Below are positions 24,192 to 34,076 of a DNA stretch of 57,357 nucleotides, in pieces (the first letter of the stretch is position 1; each line of letters starts with the position of its first letter). Below the pieces are notes generated by a model that worked only from the letters and a program-made list of their open reading frames with translations, was not told the DNA's origin and did not search any database. The DNA is taken from contig WHTS01000030.1 in assembly GCA_009377585.1 (NCBI GenBank), positions 1-57,357 of the forward strand, in the 5' to 3' direction. A program made the position numbers and the translations under genes. The stretch is from Betaproteobacteria bacterium (GTDB taxonomy: Bacteria; Pseudomonadota; Gammaproteobacteria; Burkholderiales; WYBJ01).

Positions 24192-25496
24192 CTAGATGCC
24201 CCGCAGGGCGGACAGCGGCACGATCGGCAGCACGATGTGCGAGGCGCGCAGCCGGTCGACATAGACGCTATTGGTGGCAATGCGCTTGCGCACCGCCGCC
24301 CCCTCGGGCTCGCCGGTGTTGTAGTTCAGATCGTAGCGCGGAAAGTTGCTCGACGAGACGTCGACCCGGATGCGATGGCCGGCCTGGGAACAGATTGCAG
24401 GTGGCATACGGCTCGATCGCGATCTCGTACACCGTGCCCGGCGTCATCATTACCGGTTTCTCCCATGAATCGCGGTAGCGGAGCCGCAGGATGCCGTCGG
24501 CGAGGTTCATCGCGAAGCCGCGCGGATAGTCGGGGTTCGCCGGATGCACGTCGATCAGCTTGGCGGTGAAATCGGTGTCGACGCAGTTCGAGCTCACGTG
24601 CAGCCGGATCAGCAGCGGGCCGATCACGGCCACATCCTCGGCAAGGGGTGGGGTCTGGAACACGAGCACGTCGCGCCGCGCGGCCAGCGGCAGCCCGAAG
24701 CGCGTGCAGCCGAAGAAGCGCGGGTCTTCGCGCTGGTCGAATGCGCCGCCGTGCTGCATGCGTCCGGCCGCATCGCGCCGGCCCGATCCGCCCCCCATGA
24801 GAAACAGCCGCACCGCGGCTTCGCGCTCGACGCCGTTCGCCCGGCCTTTCAGCCAGTGCTCGAACCAGCGCAGCCGCAGCTCGCGCCAATGCGCGGCGAG
24901 ATTGCCGTCGATGGTCGCGGCCGGCCCGAAATCGACCTCGCCCGCCACGATTGGCTGCGATCGCCGTGCGTCCACGGCCCCATGATGAGCCGCACCGGAC
25001 CGCGCTTGCGTGCCTCGAGACCCAGGTAATTTTCGAGCGCAGTCGGCACGTAGGCATCGTACCAGCTCGACATGTGGATCTGCGGCACGTCGGCGAAGCG
25101 CTCGTGCCAACCCTCGGCGTAGATGCCGAGCTGGCGCCAGTAGTCGTCGAACGTGCCGTGCGTCCATTACTTCACGAAGTGGCCCTCGGAATCGTAGCGG
25201 CCGCGACAGTCCTGGTAGATCACGACGTAGCCGCGGCGCACGAACCATTCGGCGACTTCCGCGCGCGGCCGCGCCTCGGTCTCGCCGCGGTCGAGCTCGG
25301 AGCGCGAAGCGCGCGCTTTGCCATAGGGGGTGCGTTCGAGGATCACGGGCAGCGGCTCGGTCACCGCGTGCCCATCGCGGGCCGGCCGATAGATGTCGGT
25401 TGCGAGCCGCACGCCGTCGCGCATTGCGACCATGACGTTCGATTCGCCGACGAGGCCGGAATAGTCGAGCGCGGGGGAATGGATCGATTCGGACAT
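24192..25496 (-). pseudogene. CocE/NonD-family hydrolase, multiply disrupted
   Basis: The pieces read in order as an X-Pro dipeptidyl-peptidase/cocaine-esterase-type hydrolase. The start MSESIHSPALDYSGLVGESN runs to RYDSEGHFVK, then TAA at 25167-25169, then WTHGTFDDYWRQLGIYAEGW continues in the same frame. About 110 residues expected between these parts, including the catalytic Ser (GLSYAAH-like), are missing. A frameshift follows GDRSQ near 24955, another deletion seems to join MQHGG to AFDQRE near 24745, and a final one-base shift lies near 24395 before AGHRIRVDVSSSNFP. The C-terminal domain then ends at 24192. Confidence 0.85.
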
Positions 25497-25616
25497 CGGG
25501 TTCTCCGTCTGTCGGCCCGGGCGCGAACAACAGGCGAGGCCGCGAGCCGGCGACCGTACCACGCCGAGATCACGCGCTCAACGATACGGCCGCACGCGAA
25601 TCCGCGCTATGCTGGC

Positions 25617-25703
25617 AACACTTTGGATTCCGCCTGTGCGCGCCTACGCGGGAACGACGCTGTCGCTGACGACCCGCAGCGCTCGCTTGCGCGGGGATGA
25701 CGG
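25617..25703 (+). repeat. Degenerate relic of the double-hairpin dispersed repeat
   Basis: GGATTCCGCCTG...CGCGGGAACGACG and CTTGCGCGGGGATGACGG echo the arms of the element at 19766-19836 but with substitutions. It lies in the 296-nt gap between the decayed hydrolase and the acyl-CoA synthetase. I see no gene in the gap. Confidence 0.4.
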
Positions 25704-25792
25704 TGCACGTCGCTCCACGTGCGAACGGGGAGCACGGAATGAGAGCCGCCTTTCGCGGGAGGCGAGCAGGCATCGCGTCAAAGGAGGAGCCG

Positions 25793-27400
25793 ATGCTCGG
25801 ATTGATGCAGGACTGGCCGTTGCTCGTCTCGCGGATCATCGATTACGCCGCGTGCCAGCACGGCAGCCGCGAAGTGGTGACCCGCTCGGTGGAAGGGCCG
25901 ATCGTTCGCACCAACTACGCAGCGATCCGGGCCCGGGCCCTGAGCGTCGCACAGCGACTGGCGCGCGAGGGCATTGCACCGGGCGACCGGGTCGCCACGT
26001 TGGCCTGGAACAGCGCGCGTCATCTGGAAGCCTGGTACGGCATCACCGGCGCCGGCGCGGTCTATCACACCGTGAACCCTCGGCTCTTTCCCGAGCAGAT
26101 CGCCTGGATCGTGAATCATGCCGAGGATCGGTTGCTCATGACCGACCTCACGTTCGTGCCGCTGCTGGAGGCGCTTGCCGACAAGCTCGCCACGGTGCAA
26201 CGCTACGTCGTTCTCACCGATCGCGCCCACATGCCGGACACCCGGCTGCGCAACGCGATCGCCTACGAGGACTGGATCGGCGAAGTCGACGGTGACTTCG
26301 CCTGGGTCGATATCGACGAGCGCGCCGCGGCCGGGCTTTGCTATACCTCCGGAACGACGGGCCATCCCAAGGGCGTGCTCTATTCGCATCGCTCCAACGT
26401 GCTGCATTCGATGGCGATGTCCGCGCCGGACGCGCTGGGCCTCGCCTCGCGCTCGGTCATCCTGCCGGTGGTGCCGTTGTTCCATGCGAATTCCTGGTCG
26501 ATCGCGTTCTCCGCGCCGATGACCGGCGCCAAGCTCGTCATGCCCGGTGCAAGACTCGACGGCGCCTCGATCTACCAGCTGCTCGAAGCCGAGCAGGTCA
26601 CCTGCAGCGCCGGCGTGCCGACCGTGTGGGCGATGCTGCTGCAGTACATGCAGAAGGAGAATCGGCGCCTGTCCAGCCTCGAGCGCCTGGTGGTGGGCGG
26701 GGCCGCGGCGCCGCGCTCGCTGATCGAAGCGTTCGAGGCGCAAGGGATCGAAGTGTTCCATGCCTGGGGCATGACCGAGATGAGCCCGGTCGGCACCATT
26801 GGCTCGGTCAAGCCCGCGGCTGCCCATCTGCGCGGCGACGCGCTGATCGATCTCAAGTGCAAGCAGGGCTTCGCGCCGTTCTCCGTCGAGATGAAGATCA
26901 CCGACGACGACGGACGGCGCCTGCCCTGGGACGGCAAAACGTTCGGCAGGCTGAAGGTTGCAGGCGCCGCGGTGGCGCGCGCTTATTTCCGCAGCGATGC
27001 GCCCGTCCTCGACGGCGAAGGGTTCTTCGATACCGGCGACGTCGCCACCATCGATGCGAACGGCTACATGCAGATCACCGATCGCGCCAAGGACGTGATC
27101 AAGTCGGGCGGCGAGTGGATCTCCTCCATCGCGCTGGAGAATCTCGCCGTGGGCCATCCCGATGTCGCCGAAGCCGCCGTGATCGGCATCCCGCATCCGA
27201 AATGGGACGAGCGGCCGTTGCTGATCGTGGTCCCGAAAGAAGGACGCAAGATCGAACCCCAGAGCCTCATCGAGCACCTGCGGGCGAAGGTGCCGAGCTG
27301 GTGGCTGCCGGACGACGTCGCGGTCGTGGACGAGCTGCCGCACACCGCCACCGGCAAGCTCGACAAGGTGAAACTGCGCGCGCAGTATGCTGGCGCGTAG
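25793..27400 (+). CDS. Acyl-CoA synthetase (fatty acid/methylthiopropionate CoA ligase-like)
   Basis: A 535-residue ANL-superfamily enzyme that activates an acid as acyl-AMP and transfers it to CoA. Motifs in order are the P-loop [18 protein letters not shown] (about residue 183), [54 protein letters not shown] and the C-terminal catalytic Lys in [12 protein letters not shown]. The [12 protein letters not shown] stretch resembles medium-chain and 3-methylmercaptopropionyl-CoA ligases (DmdB type). AAGGAGGAG at 25780-25788 gives the start at ATG 25793. The substrate is not fixed by sequence alone. Confidence 0.92.
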   Translation: MLGLMQDWPLLVSRIIDYAACQHGSREVVTRSVEGPIVRTNYAAIRARALSVAQRLAREGIAPGDRVATLAWNSARHLEAWYGITGAGAVYHTVNPRLFPEQIAWIVNHAEDRLLMTDLTFVPLLEALADKLATVQRYVVLTDRAHMPDTRLRNAIAYEDWIGEVDGDFAWVDIDERAAAGLCYTSGTTGHPKGVLYSHRSNVLHSMAMSAPDALGLASRSVILPVVPLFHANSWSIAFSAPMTGAKLVMPGARLDGASIYQLLEAEQVTCSAGVPTVWAMLLQYMQKENRRLSSLERLVVGGAAAPRSLIEAFEAQGIEVFHAWGMTEMSPVGTIGSVKPAAAHLRGDALIDLKCKQGFAPFSVEMKITDDDGRRLPWDGKTFGRLKVAGAAVARAYFRSDAPVLDGEGFFDTGDVATIDANGYMQITDRAKDVIKSGGEWISSIALENLAVGHPDVAEAAVIGIPHPKWDERPLLIVVPKEGRKIEPQSLIEHLRAKVPSWWLPDDVAVVDELPHTATGKLDKVKLRAQYAGA

Positions 27401-27522
27401 CGCGAGCGAGGGAAGAAAGAATTCGGTAGGGCGCAAACGGGTAATATCGCCCGATTGCACTGGACCGTTGCCGCGCCAGTCTCGCTCGTAGAGCTGGCGC
27501 ACCCCCGATAGGACGATGGCGA

Positions 27523-28872
27523 ATGCGCTTGCTGCTCGCACTTGGATTGCTCTTCGCCGCGGCGCTCGCGTCTGCGCAGCAGGAGCGGCCAGTGGTCTAT
27601 GTCGCGCCGATCGAAGGCACGATCGATCTGGGGCTGGCACCTTACGTACAACGCGTGCTCGACGAGGCAACCGCGGCCAAGGCCGATGCCGTCGTGCTCG
27701 AGATCAATACCTTCGGCGGACGCGTCGATGCGGCGGTGCAGATTCGCGATGCCCTGCTCAACAGCCGCGTGCGCACGATCGCGTTCGTGAACAAGCGCGC
27801 CATCTCGGCGGGCGCGCTGATCAGCCTGGCCGCCGCGGATCTGGTGATGGCGGGCGGCAGCACGATCGGTGCGGCCACGCCGGTGCAGGCGGGACAAGCG
27901 GGTGAGGCCGCCAAGCCCGTCGGCGAGAAGACGGTGTCGTACGTGCGCAAGGAGTTTCGCGCTACCGCGGAGAGCCGCAAGCGTCCGTTGCTGCTGGCGG
28001 AGGCGATGGTGGACCCGGACGTGGAAATTCCCGGCGTCATCGAGAAAGGCAAGCTCCTCACGCTGACCACCGACGAGGCGCTCGAGCACAAGCTGGCCGA
28101 CCTGCGCGCGGACACGCTGGAGGAGGCGCTGCGCAGCCTCGGGCTCGGGGGTGCCGAACTGCGGCACGCCTCGCTCAACTGGGCGGAGAACGTCGTGCGC
28201 TTTCTGACCCATCCGGTGGTGAGCTCGTTGCTCATCACGATTGCCATGATCGGCATCATCGTCGAGATCCGCACGCCGGGCTTCGGCATTCCCGGCGCGC
28301 TAGGGATCGCGAGCCTCGCTTGTTTCCTGTGGGGACACTGGCTGGTGCAGCTGGTTGGCTGGGAAGAAGTGCTGCTGGTCCTCGCCGGCATCCTGCTGCT
28401 GGCGCTGGAGGCGTTCGTGATTCCCGGCTTCGGCATCGCCGGGGTGCTGGGCATCCTCGCGGTCATTGGCGGCCTGGTATTGAGCATGCTCGGTGCAGGC
28501 GACGCACCACGCTTCATCCTGCTCACGGCCGCTCGCGTGGTGTTCGCGTTGATCTTTGCGTTGGTCGGGAGCCTTCTGCTGCTGCGCTACCTGCCGCGGC
28601 TGCCGTTCGGGCGGCAGCTCGTGCTGCAAGCCGGGCTCCATACCGGGAGCGGTTACGTGTCCACGCCGGCAGGCGACCTGCGCTGGCAGGGCAGGAGCGG
28701 ACGCGCTTCGTCTGCGCTTCGTCCCGCGGGCATCGCGGACTTCGACGGCGAACGCGTGGACGTGGTCTCGGAAGGCGGATTCGTCGATGCCGGCGAGCCG
28801 ATCGAGGTCATGCGGGTCGACGGCAACAGGATTGTGGTCAAACGCTCGATAAACCTTCAAGAAAAGGACTGA
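27523..28872 (+). CDS. NfeD-like membrane serine protease
   Basis: A 449-residue protein. A signal peptide (residues 1 to about 19) precedes a ClpP-like protease domain with [19 protein letters not shown] and the Ser in [17 protein letters not shown]. Several membrane helices follow (about residues 225-350, for example [20 protein letters not shown]), and the C-terminal OB-like NfeD domain (about 385-449) ends with [16 protein letters not shown]. It should cleave membrane or periplasmic substrates and partner with the flotillin-like protein encoded 2 nt downstream. Confidence 0.93.
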   Translation: MRLLLALGLLFAAALASAQQERPVVYVAPIEGTIDLGLAPYVQRVLDEATAAKADAVVLEINTFGGRVDAAVQIRDALLNSRVRTIAFVNKRAISAGALISLAAADLVMAGGSTIGAATPVQAGQAGEAAKPVGEKTVSYVRKEFRATAESRKRPLLLAEAMVDPDVEIPGVIEKGKLLTLTTDEALEHKLADLRADTLEEALRSLGLGGAELRHASLNWAENVVRFLTHPVVSSLLITIAMIGIIVEIRTPGFGIPGALGIASLACFLWGHWLVQLVGWEEVLLVLAGILLLALEAFVIPGFGIAGVLGILAVIGGLVLSMLGAGDAPRFILLTAARVVFALIFALVGSLLLLRYLPRLPFGRQLVLQAGLHTGSGYVSTPAGDLRWQGRSGRASSALRPAGIADFDGERVDVVSEGGFVDAGEPIEVMRVDGNRIVVKRSINLQEKD

Positions 28873-28874
28873 CG

Positions 28875-29855
28875 ATGACATGGCTCGATACCGGTTTCAC
28901 CGGAGGTTTCGGATTGCTGATCCTGCTGGTCGCCGGATTGGTACTGATTTTGTACCTCGTGCCGATCCCGCTGTGGATCGCGGCCTGGGCCTCCGGGGCC
29001 TATGTAGGCCTTTTCACGCTGATCGGCATGCGCCTGCGCCGGGTGCCACCCGGCACCGTCATCACAGCGCGCATCAGCTCGGTCAAGGCGGGCATCGATG
29101 TGACCCTCAACGACCTCGAAGCCCACTATCTGGCGGGCGGCAACGTGGTACGGGTCGTGAACGCCATGATCTCGGCGGACAAGGCCAGCATACCGCTGCC
29201 CTTCAAGCGAGCGGCGGCCATCGACCTGGCAGGCCGCAACGTGCTGGAAGCGGTGCAGATGTCCGTTCTGCCGAAGGTAATCGAGACACCGAAGATCGCC
29301 GCCGTGGCCAAGGACGGAATCCAGCTCATTGTCGTATCGCGAGTCACGGTGCGCACGAACATCGATCGCCTGGTGGGCGGCGCGGGCGAAGAGACCATCA
29401 TCGCTCGAGTCGGCGAAGGCATGGTGAGCACGATCGGTTCGGCCGGGAACCACAAGATCGTACTGGAGAATCCGGACCATATCTCGAAGAACATCCTGAG
29501 CAAGGGGCTCGATGCCGGCACCGCCTATGAAATTCTTTCCATCGATATCGCGGACGTGGACGTGGGCGAGAACATCGGCGCGAAGCTGCAGATCGATCAA
29601 GCCAATGCCGACAAGCTGATCGCCCAAGCCAAGGCCGAGGAGCGCCGGGCGATGGCGGTCGCGCTCGAGCAGGAAATGCGCGCGAGGGTGGTCGAGTCCG
29701 AAGCCGAGGTGCCGCGCGCCATGGCCGAAGCGTTCCGCCAGGGCAACCTCGGCATCATGGATTACTACCGGATGAAGAATCTCCAGGCCGACACGGACAT
29801 GCGAGGTGTGATCGCGGGGGCAGGAGACAATCCCCCGGGTACGCCGCGGACATAG
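28875..29855 (+). CDS. floA: Flotillin-like protein FloA
   Basis: A 326-residue SPFH-domain protein with an N-terminal membrane hairpin ([19 protein letters not shown]). The remainder includes [20 protein letters not shown] and [20 protein letters not shown] near the C-terminus, features of FloA/YqfA. Such proteins scaffold lipid microdomains at the inner membrane. The start ATG 28875 lies two bases after the NfeD stop, so the two genes are co-transcribed and probably functionally linked. Confidence 0.93.
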   Translation: MTWLDTGFTGGFGLLILLVAGLVLILYLVPIPLWIAAWASGAYVGLFTLIGMRLRRVPPGTVITARISSVKAGIDVTLNDLEAHYLAGGNVVRVVNAMISADKASIPLPFKRAAAIDLAGRNVLEAVQMSVLPKVIETPKIAAVAKDGIQLIVVSRVTVRTNIDRLVGGAGEETIIARVGEGMVSTIGSAGNHKIVLENPDHISKNILSKGLDAGTAYEILSIDIADVDVGENIGAKLQIDQANADKLIAQAKAEERRAMAVALEQEMRARVVESEAEVPRAMAEAFRQGNLGIMDYYRMKNLQADTDMRGVIAGAGDNPPGTPRT

Positions 29856-29865
29856 GTGCGAAGCG

Positions 29866-30255
29866 ATGTCGACTTCGGAGCTTCTCGTCTATGGGTTGGT
29901 CATCGCGGGCTTTCTGCTCGTCAACTACGTGATGCAGCTGGCTGCGAACAAGGCACGACGGCAGCAGCAGGAAAGACAGGCGACCGGTGCGCCGCCGCAG
30001 CCCCAGGCGGAGGAGATGCTGGACTACAGCTGGGGGGGCGCGCCCGTCGCGCAACCGGTGGCGTACGAGCTACCCCGAGCGCCCGTGCCGGTATATACCG
30101 CCCCGCCTGCGCAGTCGGTCGAGCCGGCCGCTCGCATTCACCCCGCCGCACTCGGGCTGTTGCACGACGGCCGGCAAACGCGCAATGCCATCGTGCTGAT
30201 GACAGTGCTCGGGCCCTGCCGCGCAATCGAACCCTACGCTCCGCGCGAGCCGTAA
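29866..30255 (+). CDS. Small single-pass membrane protein of the nfeD-floA operon
   Basis: A 129-residue protein. Residues 5-24 (ELLVYGLVIAGFLLVNYVMQ) form one membrane helix, followed by a basic and Gln-rich stretch and a Pro-rich linker. The end holds a compact segment LLHDGRQTRNAIVLMTVLG. The start is 10 nt after the floA stop. I do not recognise a named family; the C-terminal segment looks conserved, and operon position suggests a role with the microdomain proteins. Confidence 0.7.
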   Translation: MSTSELLVYGLVIAGFLLVNYVMQLAANKARRQQQERQATGAPPQPQAEEMLDYSWGGAPVAQPVAYELPRAPVPVYTAPPAQSVEPAARIHPAALGLLHDGRQTRNAIVLMTVLGPCRAIEPYAPREP

Positions 30256-30385
30256 TGGCCGGGATATCGTCGGGCTTCAAGGCCTGACGAATCGCCACCG
30301 CGCGCCGTCCGCCACTCGGGTATGGCGCAGCTTGGCGTCGGGATCGCGACGATGCACGCCGGATAGGGGGTGGGGTTGCCGCCGA

Positions 30386-32008
30386 TTACCGGCTCTGTAC
30401 CTCGACGGTGACCGCACGCGAATTGCCGAAGCACGGCACATAGACCGAATGCGTGCCGGGCCCGCCGGCGACGATCAGCTGAATGTCTTCGGGCTGGGGC
30501 GCGATCGTCAGCAGCGTGTCGAGCTCGAGCTGCGGGAATTCGTCCTTGCGCGAATCGAGCACGCGCGCGCGGTCGCGGTCGGTCATGCGTCCGGCCGCCA
30601 TGCGCGAGCGCAGCCAGAGCTCGCGCTTCACGTCGGCCTTCGACATCCCGGCGCGATGCAGCACTTCGGCATGCTCCGGACCCAGGATCAGCCACGGCTC
30701 GCCGCCGTGCGTGTACTCGTTGCTCGGCGGATGGATCATCGTCTGCGCGAATGCGTCGAGCAACTGGTCGGCATCCTTGGCGTGCGAGTTCATGTTCATC
30801 GTGCCTTCGGCCCCGACCACGGTGACGGTGGTCGCATCGGGCCGAAAACCGCGCTCGACATGCAGCGCTTGCCATGGGCTCGCCGCCTCGTTCTCGGCGC
30901 AGCAGAACGTGTATTTGCCCGGCTGGCCGTGGGTCGCACGATCCATCTCGCCGGGTAGCGCGCCGCCGATATTCTGCAGCACCAGGTGCACGGCGCGTCC
31001 GAGCGTCGCATTTGCCCAGGCGCCTTGGCCGAGACAATTGATGCCGGCATTGATGCCCAGATGCTGCGCGCCCGGTCCGTTGACCACGACCCAGACCGCA
31101 ACCGAGTTGGTCGTCGCCTGGATGCCTTGCAGGTTGAATTGCGCCTGCGCCACCGCCTCGACCGCCGCCACCACCAGCGGCAGATGCTCCGGTGCGCAGC
31201 CCGCCATGACCGCATTGGCCGCGATGCTCTCCAGGGTCGCCACACCGAACCCGGGTGCGATCGAGGCAACCACGGCGTCCGGCGAATAGCCGTTGCGAGC
31301 GAGCATCCGCTCGACCCGCTCCACGGTCGGCGGCATCACCGGCAACCCGTCGCCCCAGCGCCGTTCGCGAATGAGCGCCTGGATCGCTTCCAGGTCGCCG
31401 CTCACTTCATGGCGCGCACAGCGCTGCGGCACAGGTGCCGAGTTCGGTGAAGCTTTACCCGCGCTGCCAGGAAGCTCGGCGCGCTGAGCGAGCGCGAGCA
31501 GCTGATCGACGCACTGCGCCGCCATGGCTCGAATCTCGTCGCGATTGCGATTGCCGAACGGATGCGCAACGCGAAGGATGGGCAAATCCGCATTGCCGAG
31601 CGCGCGTGCCTGGGCGTGGCCCAGCGTCTCGAACGCGGTCGAGCAGATGGTGACGGCCGCCTTGCCGCGCTTGGCCGCCTCGATGCTGTCGTGGACACTC
31701 CACGACGTGCACGACCCTCAATCGCCGGAGCCGGCGATGACGAGGTCGCATTCGGCGGCCATGCTCTCCAGCGCTTCTTGCGCAACCGGCAGCGAAGCCG
31801 TGCGCTTGCGATGCGTCAGCACGCGCGCAACCCCATGCTGCTCGGTGAGCAACGTACCGATCTCGGCGGCCAGGTGTTCGAAGTTGGGCTTCGCGTTGTC
31901 GATGAAACCCACGACTTTGCCTTGCAGGCTTTCGAACCGCGCCGACGTGCTGTCCGCCTGCGGTCGCGGCGGTGCGGTCGGTTCGACCAGGATCGTTTTC
32001 GAATTCAT
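30386..32008 (-). CDS. UGSC-family selenoprotein (in-frame TGA read as selenocysteine)
   Basis: One 541-codon frame from ATG 32006-32008 (GGAGAAAG upstream) to 30386, interrupted only by TGA at 31718-31720 (codon 97). The reading is CDLVIAGSGD-U-GSCTSWSVHDSIEAAKRG, exactly the U-G-S-C motif of the UGSC family, in which Sec or Cys occupies this position. UxxC resembles thioredoxin-type redox motifs. No other stop or frameshift occurs on either side. Residues 1 to about 175 form the UGSC domain (VVGFIDNAKPNFEHLAAEIG). From about residue 190 a second large domain begins (WGDGLPVMPPTVERVERML) and includes NIGGALPGEMDRATHGQPGK and IVAGGPGTHSVYVPCFGNSR. An upstream racemase-fold gene is 37 nt away in the same operon. 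An annotation stopping at the TGA would split the gene wrongly. A nonsense mutation is the alternative, but the stop falling exactly on the family Sec site with a SECIS-like hairpin makes it unlikely. The molecular function is unknown. Confidence 0.85.
31684..31711 (-). promoter_or_regulatory. Candidate bacterial SECIS element
   Basis: On the minus strand the sequence right after TGA forms GTCGTGGA-GTG-TCCACGAC, a perfect 8-bp stem (31699-31706 with 31688-31695) and a GTG loop (31696-31698). A lower stem TGC/GCA (31709-31711 with 31684-31686) extends it across a small internal loop. The loop starts 19 nt after the TGA and its first base is G, both within the bacterial SECIS consensus as I recall it. 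It would recruit SelB with Sec-tRNA. The structure is fully inside coding sequence. Confidence 0.7.
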
Positions 32009-32045
32009 TGTGCTTTCTCCAGCATGAGTGTGTTTTCCGGGCCCC

Positions 32046-32843
32046 TTATTTTGCACCGGGATAAACCTCGGGGCCATAGAAGGCGCGTACGCGCGCGAGA
32101 AGCTCGCCGCTCGGCGGCGCGTACCCGCCACGCTTGGCTGCGAAGCGGCCCGTGAGGCGGAAACGCCGCGCCGCCATCTCGCCCATTTTCACCAGCTCGA
32201 CGATGCCGTTCACGATCGGTGCGCCCTCGATCCGGTACATCCCGGCCTCGATCGTGAGGACCACGACCTCGCCACCGGCCGGAATCACGACCTCCGCGCC
32301 ACGTTCGAGCAAGCGCGATGCCGCGATGGTGAACTGGTCAAGCAGGTCGGCCCGATGGTCGCGGTCCACCAGGCCCTTCTTCAGGTCGACCGGCGAGGTG
32401 CGCATCGGCTCGATGCCCACGAGCTGGCGTTCGAGCCCGTAACGACGCGCATTCTCCGTAAGGCGCGGAATCCAGCGCTCGCTGATCGCCACCAGGCCGA
32501 AACTTGCGCCCATCATGCAGGCAAGGTGCATGCAGGTCTCGCCGAGCCCCAGCACCGGAATATCGACTTGCTCGCGCGCTTCACGAATTCCGGCATCGCT
32601 GATGTTGCCGATGAGAAATGTGTCGAACCCTTGCCTCTGCGCACGAACCGCGTTCTCGATCACTTCGTGGGTGTCGTGGTGCTCGAGCAATCGATAGTGC
32701 TGGCCGATGCCGGCGGAGCGATGCACGCCCTGCAGGTGGATCGTCGTATCCGCGTCGGCCACCGATCCAAGAATGCGATTAAGGACGAGACCGTACGCAT
32801 TCGTCTCGGCCTGATGGGAGAGACTTTGATACCAGAGCTTCAT
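32046..32843 (-). CDS. Asp/Glu/hydantoin racemase-superfamily protein lacking both cysteines
   Basis: A 265-residue protein with the two-domain racemase fold: IPVLGLGETCMHLACMMG and FGLVAISERWIPRLTENARR match hydantoin-racemase relatives. The first catalytic motif, usually ACFxDPG, reads GNISDAG, and the second, usually GCAG, reads IPAGGEV. Both catalytic cysteines are therefore replaced (Asn and Ala), so classical two-base racemisation is unlikely. It is the first gene of the operon with the UGSC selenoprotein. It might bind a substrate or catalyse another reaction. Confidence 0.85.
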   Translation of the reverse strand: MKLWYQSLSHQAETNAYGLVLNRILGSVADADTTIHLQGVHRSAGIGQHYRLLEHHDTHEVIENAVRAQRQGFDTFLIGNISDAGIREAREQVDIPVLGLGETCMHLACMMGASFGLVAISERWIPRLTENARRYGLERQLVGIEPMRTSPVDLKKGLVDRDHRADLLDQFTIAASRLLERGAEVVIPAGGEVVVLTIEAGMYRIEGAPIVNGIVELVKMGEMAARRFRLTGRFAAKRGGYAPPSGELLARVRAFYGPEVYPGAK

Positions 32844-33110
32844 ATCGTTTCCTGTGAGCAGCGCATGCTTCGTGACCCGCTATCGAGCGCTCCCTATTTC
32901 ATGTCACGCTCGTCCTATACGATCAATAGGCAACCCGGAGGGCTTCACGAATCTCGTCGAGCGGCGCTTGCAGCGCGAACCCGTCACGTCCCATATCTCG
33001 ATTGTTCGGGCACATGCTCTGTAAGCGCAGAAATTTGCTATGTTGCGGGGCTCGCCTCAGCGCAGTTCGAAAATCACTCATTCAAAGAGCAAAGACAAAG
33101 GAGCAAGGCC

Positions 33111-34076
33111 GTGAAGTTTCGATGCATCTTCGTGCTCGTCGGGCTCATCTGGCAGGCGACGGGCTTCGCCGCACAAGACTATCCCAACAAACCGGTGCGC
33201 GTCCTGGTTGCTACGCCCGCGCGCTCGACGCCCGACATGGTCGCACGCCTGGTCACCCCCGGCCTCAGCACGCTTTTCGGCCAGCAGTTCCTCGTCGACA
33301 ACCGCAGCGGTGCGAACGGCATGCTCGGCACCGAGCTCGCGGCCAAGGCCACACCCGACGGCTACACGCTTGTCATGGGCACACCGAGTACGCTCACGAT
33401 CATGCGCTACGTGCACAAGGACGTCCCCTACGACGCGCTGCGCGATTTCTCGCCCATCGGGCTCATTTCGGTTGGGCCTTACCTGTTGGTCGCACATCCG
33501 TCGGTGGCGGCGAGAACGGTGGGCGAGCTGATCGCTCTGGCCAAGACCCAGCCGGGCAAGCTCACGTATGGCTCGGGCGGAAACGGCAGTACCAATCACC
33601 TGGCGATGGAGCTCTTCAAGAGTTTTGCGCGAGTCGACATTCGTCATGTGCCCTACAAGGGCGATCTGCCGGCCATCACGGACGTGCTCGGCGGGCACGT
33701 CAACATGTCGATGCTGCCGATCGGACCGCTGCTGCCGTATGTCAAGACGGATCGGCTGCGCGTACTCGCTGTGACGAGCGTCAAGCGGGCTTCGCAACTG
33801 CCGCAGGTGCCGACGCTGGACGAATCCGGGTTGAAAGGTTTTGAGGCGATCGTCTGGTTCGGCATGCTGGCTCCCGCAAGAACACCCAAGCCGATCGTGG
33901 CGCGCCTGGCCGAAGGCTTGCAAAAGGTGATGCGCCAGCGCGAGGTTCGCGCTCAATTTCAGGACCAGAGCATCGAACCGGCCGACGGGAATCCGGCCGA
34001 GCTCGAGCAACTGATCCGGCGTGAGATCGAGACCTACGGCAAGCTTGCAAAGAGTGCGCACATCAAGGCGGAGTGA
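33111..34076 (+). CDS. Bug/TctC-family substrate-binding protein
   Basis: A 321-residue periplasmic receptor. A signal peptide (MKFRCIFVLVGLIWQATGFA) is followed by the mature opening YPNKPVRVLVATPARSTPDM. The canonical PFxPG loop is altered to VATPARSTPD. Later hallmarks are VDNRSGANGMLGTELAAKAT and PDGYTLVMGT. GTG at 33111-33113 is the start, with AAGGAG at 33098-33103. It is divergent from the racemase/UGSC operon, so both may share a control region in 32844-33110. Confidence 0.88.
   Translation: MKFRCIFVLVGLIWQATGFAAQDYPNKPVRVLVATPARSTPDMVARLVTPGLSTLFGQQFLVDNRSGANGMLGTELAAKATPDGYTLVMGTPSTLTIMRYVHKDVPYDALRDFSPIGLISVGPYLLVAHPSVAARTVGELIALAKTQPGKLTYGSGGNGSTNHLAMELFKSFARVDIRHVPYKGDLPAITDVLGGHVNMSMLPIGPLLPYVKTDRLRVLAVTSVKRASQLPQVPTLDESGLKGFEAIVWFGMLAPARTPKPIVARLAEGLQKVMRQREVRAQFQDQSIEPADGNPAELEQLIRREIETYGKLAKSAHIKAE

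Noticed and set aside
25167-25169. In-frame TAA of the CocE gene as a recoded codon
   Set aside because: TAA is not a Sec codon, and the gene also has deletions and two frameshifts, so it is a pseudogene.
31718-31720. In-frame TGA as a nonsense mutation making a pseudogene
   Set aside because: The stop lies exactly at the family selenocysteine position, the frame is intact on both sides, and a SECIS-like hairpin follows.
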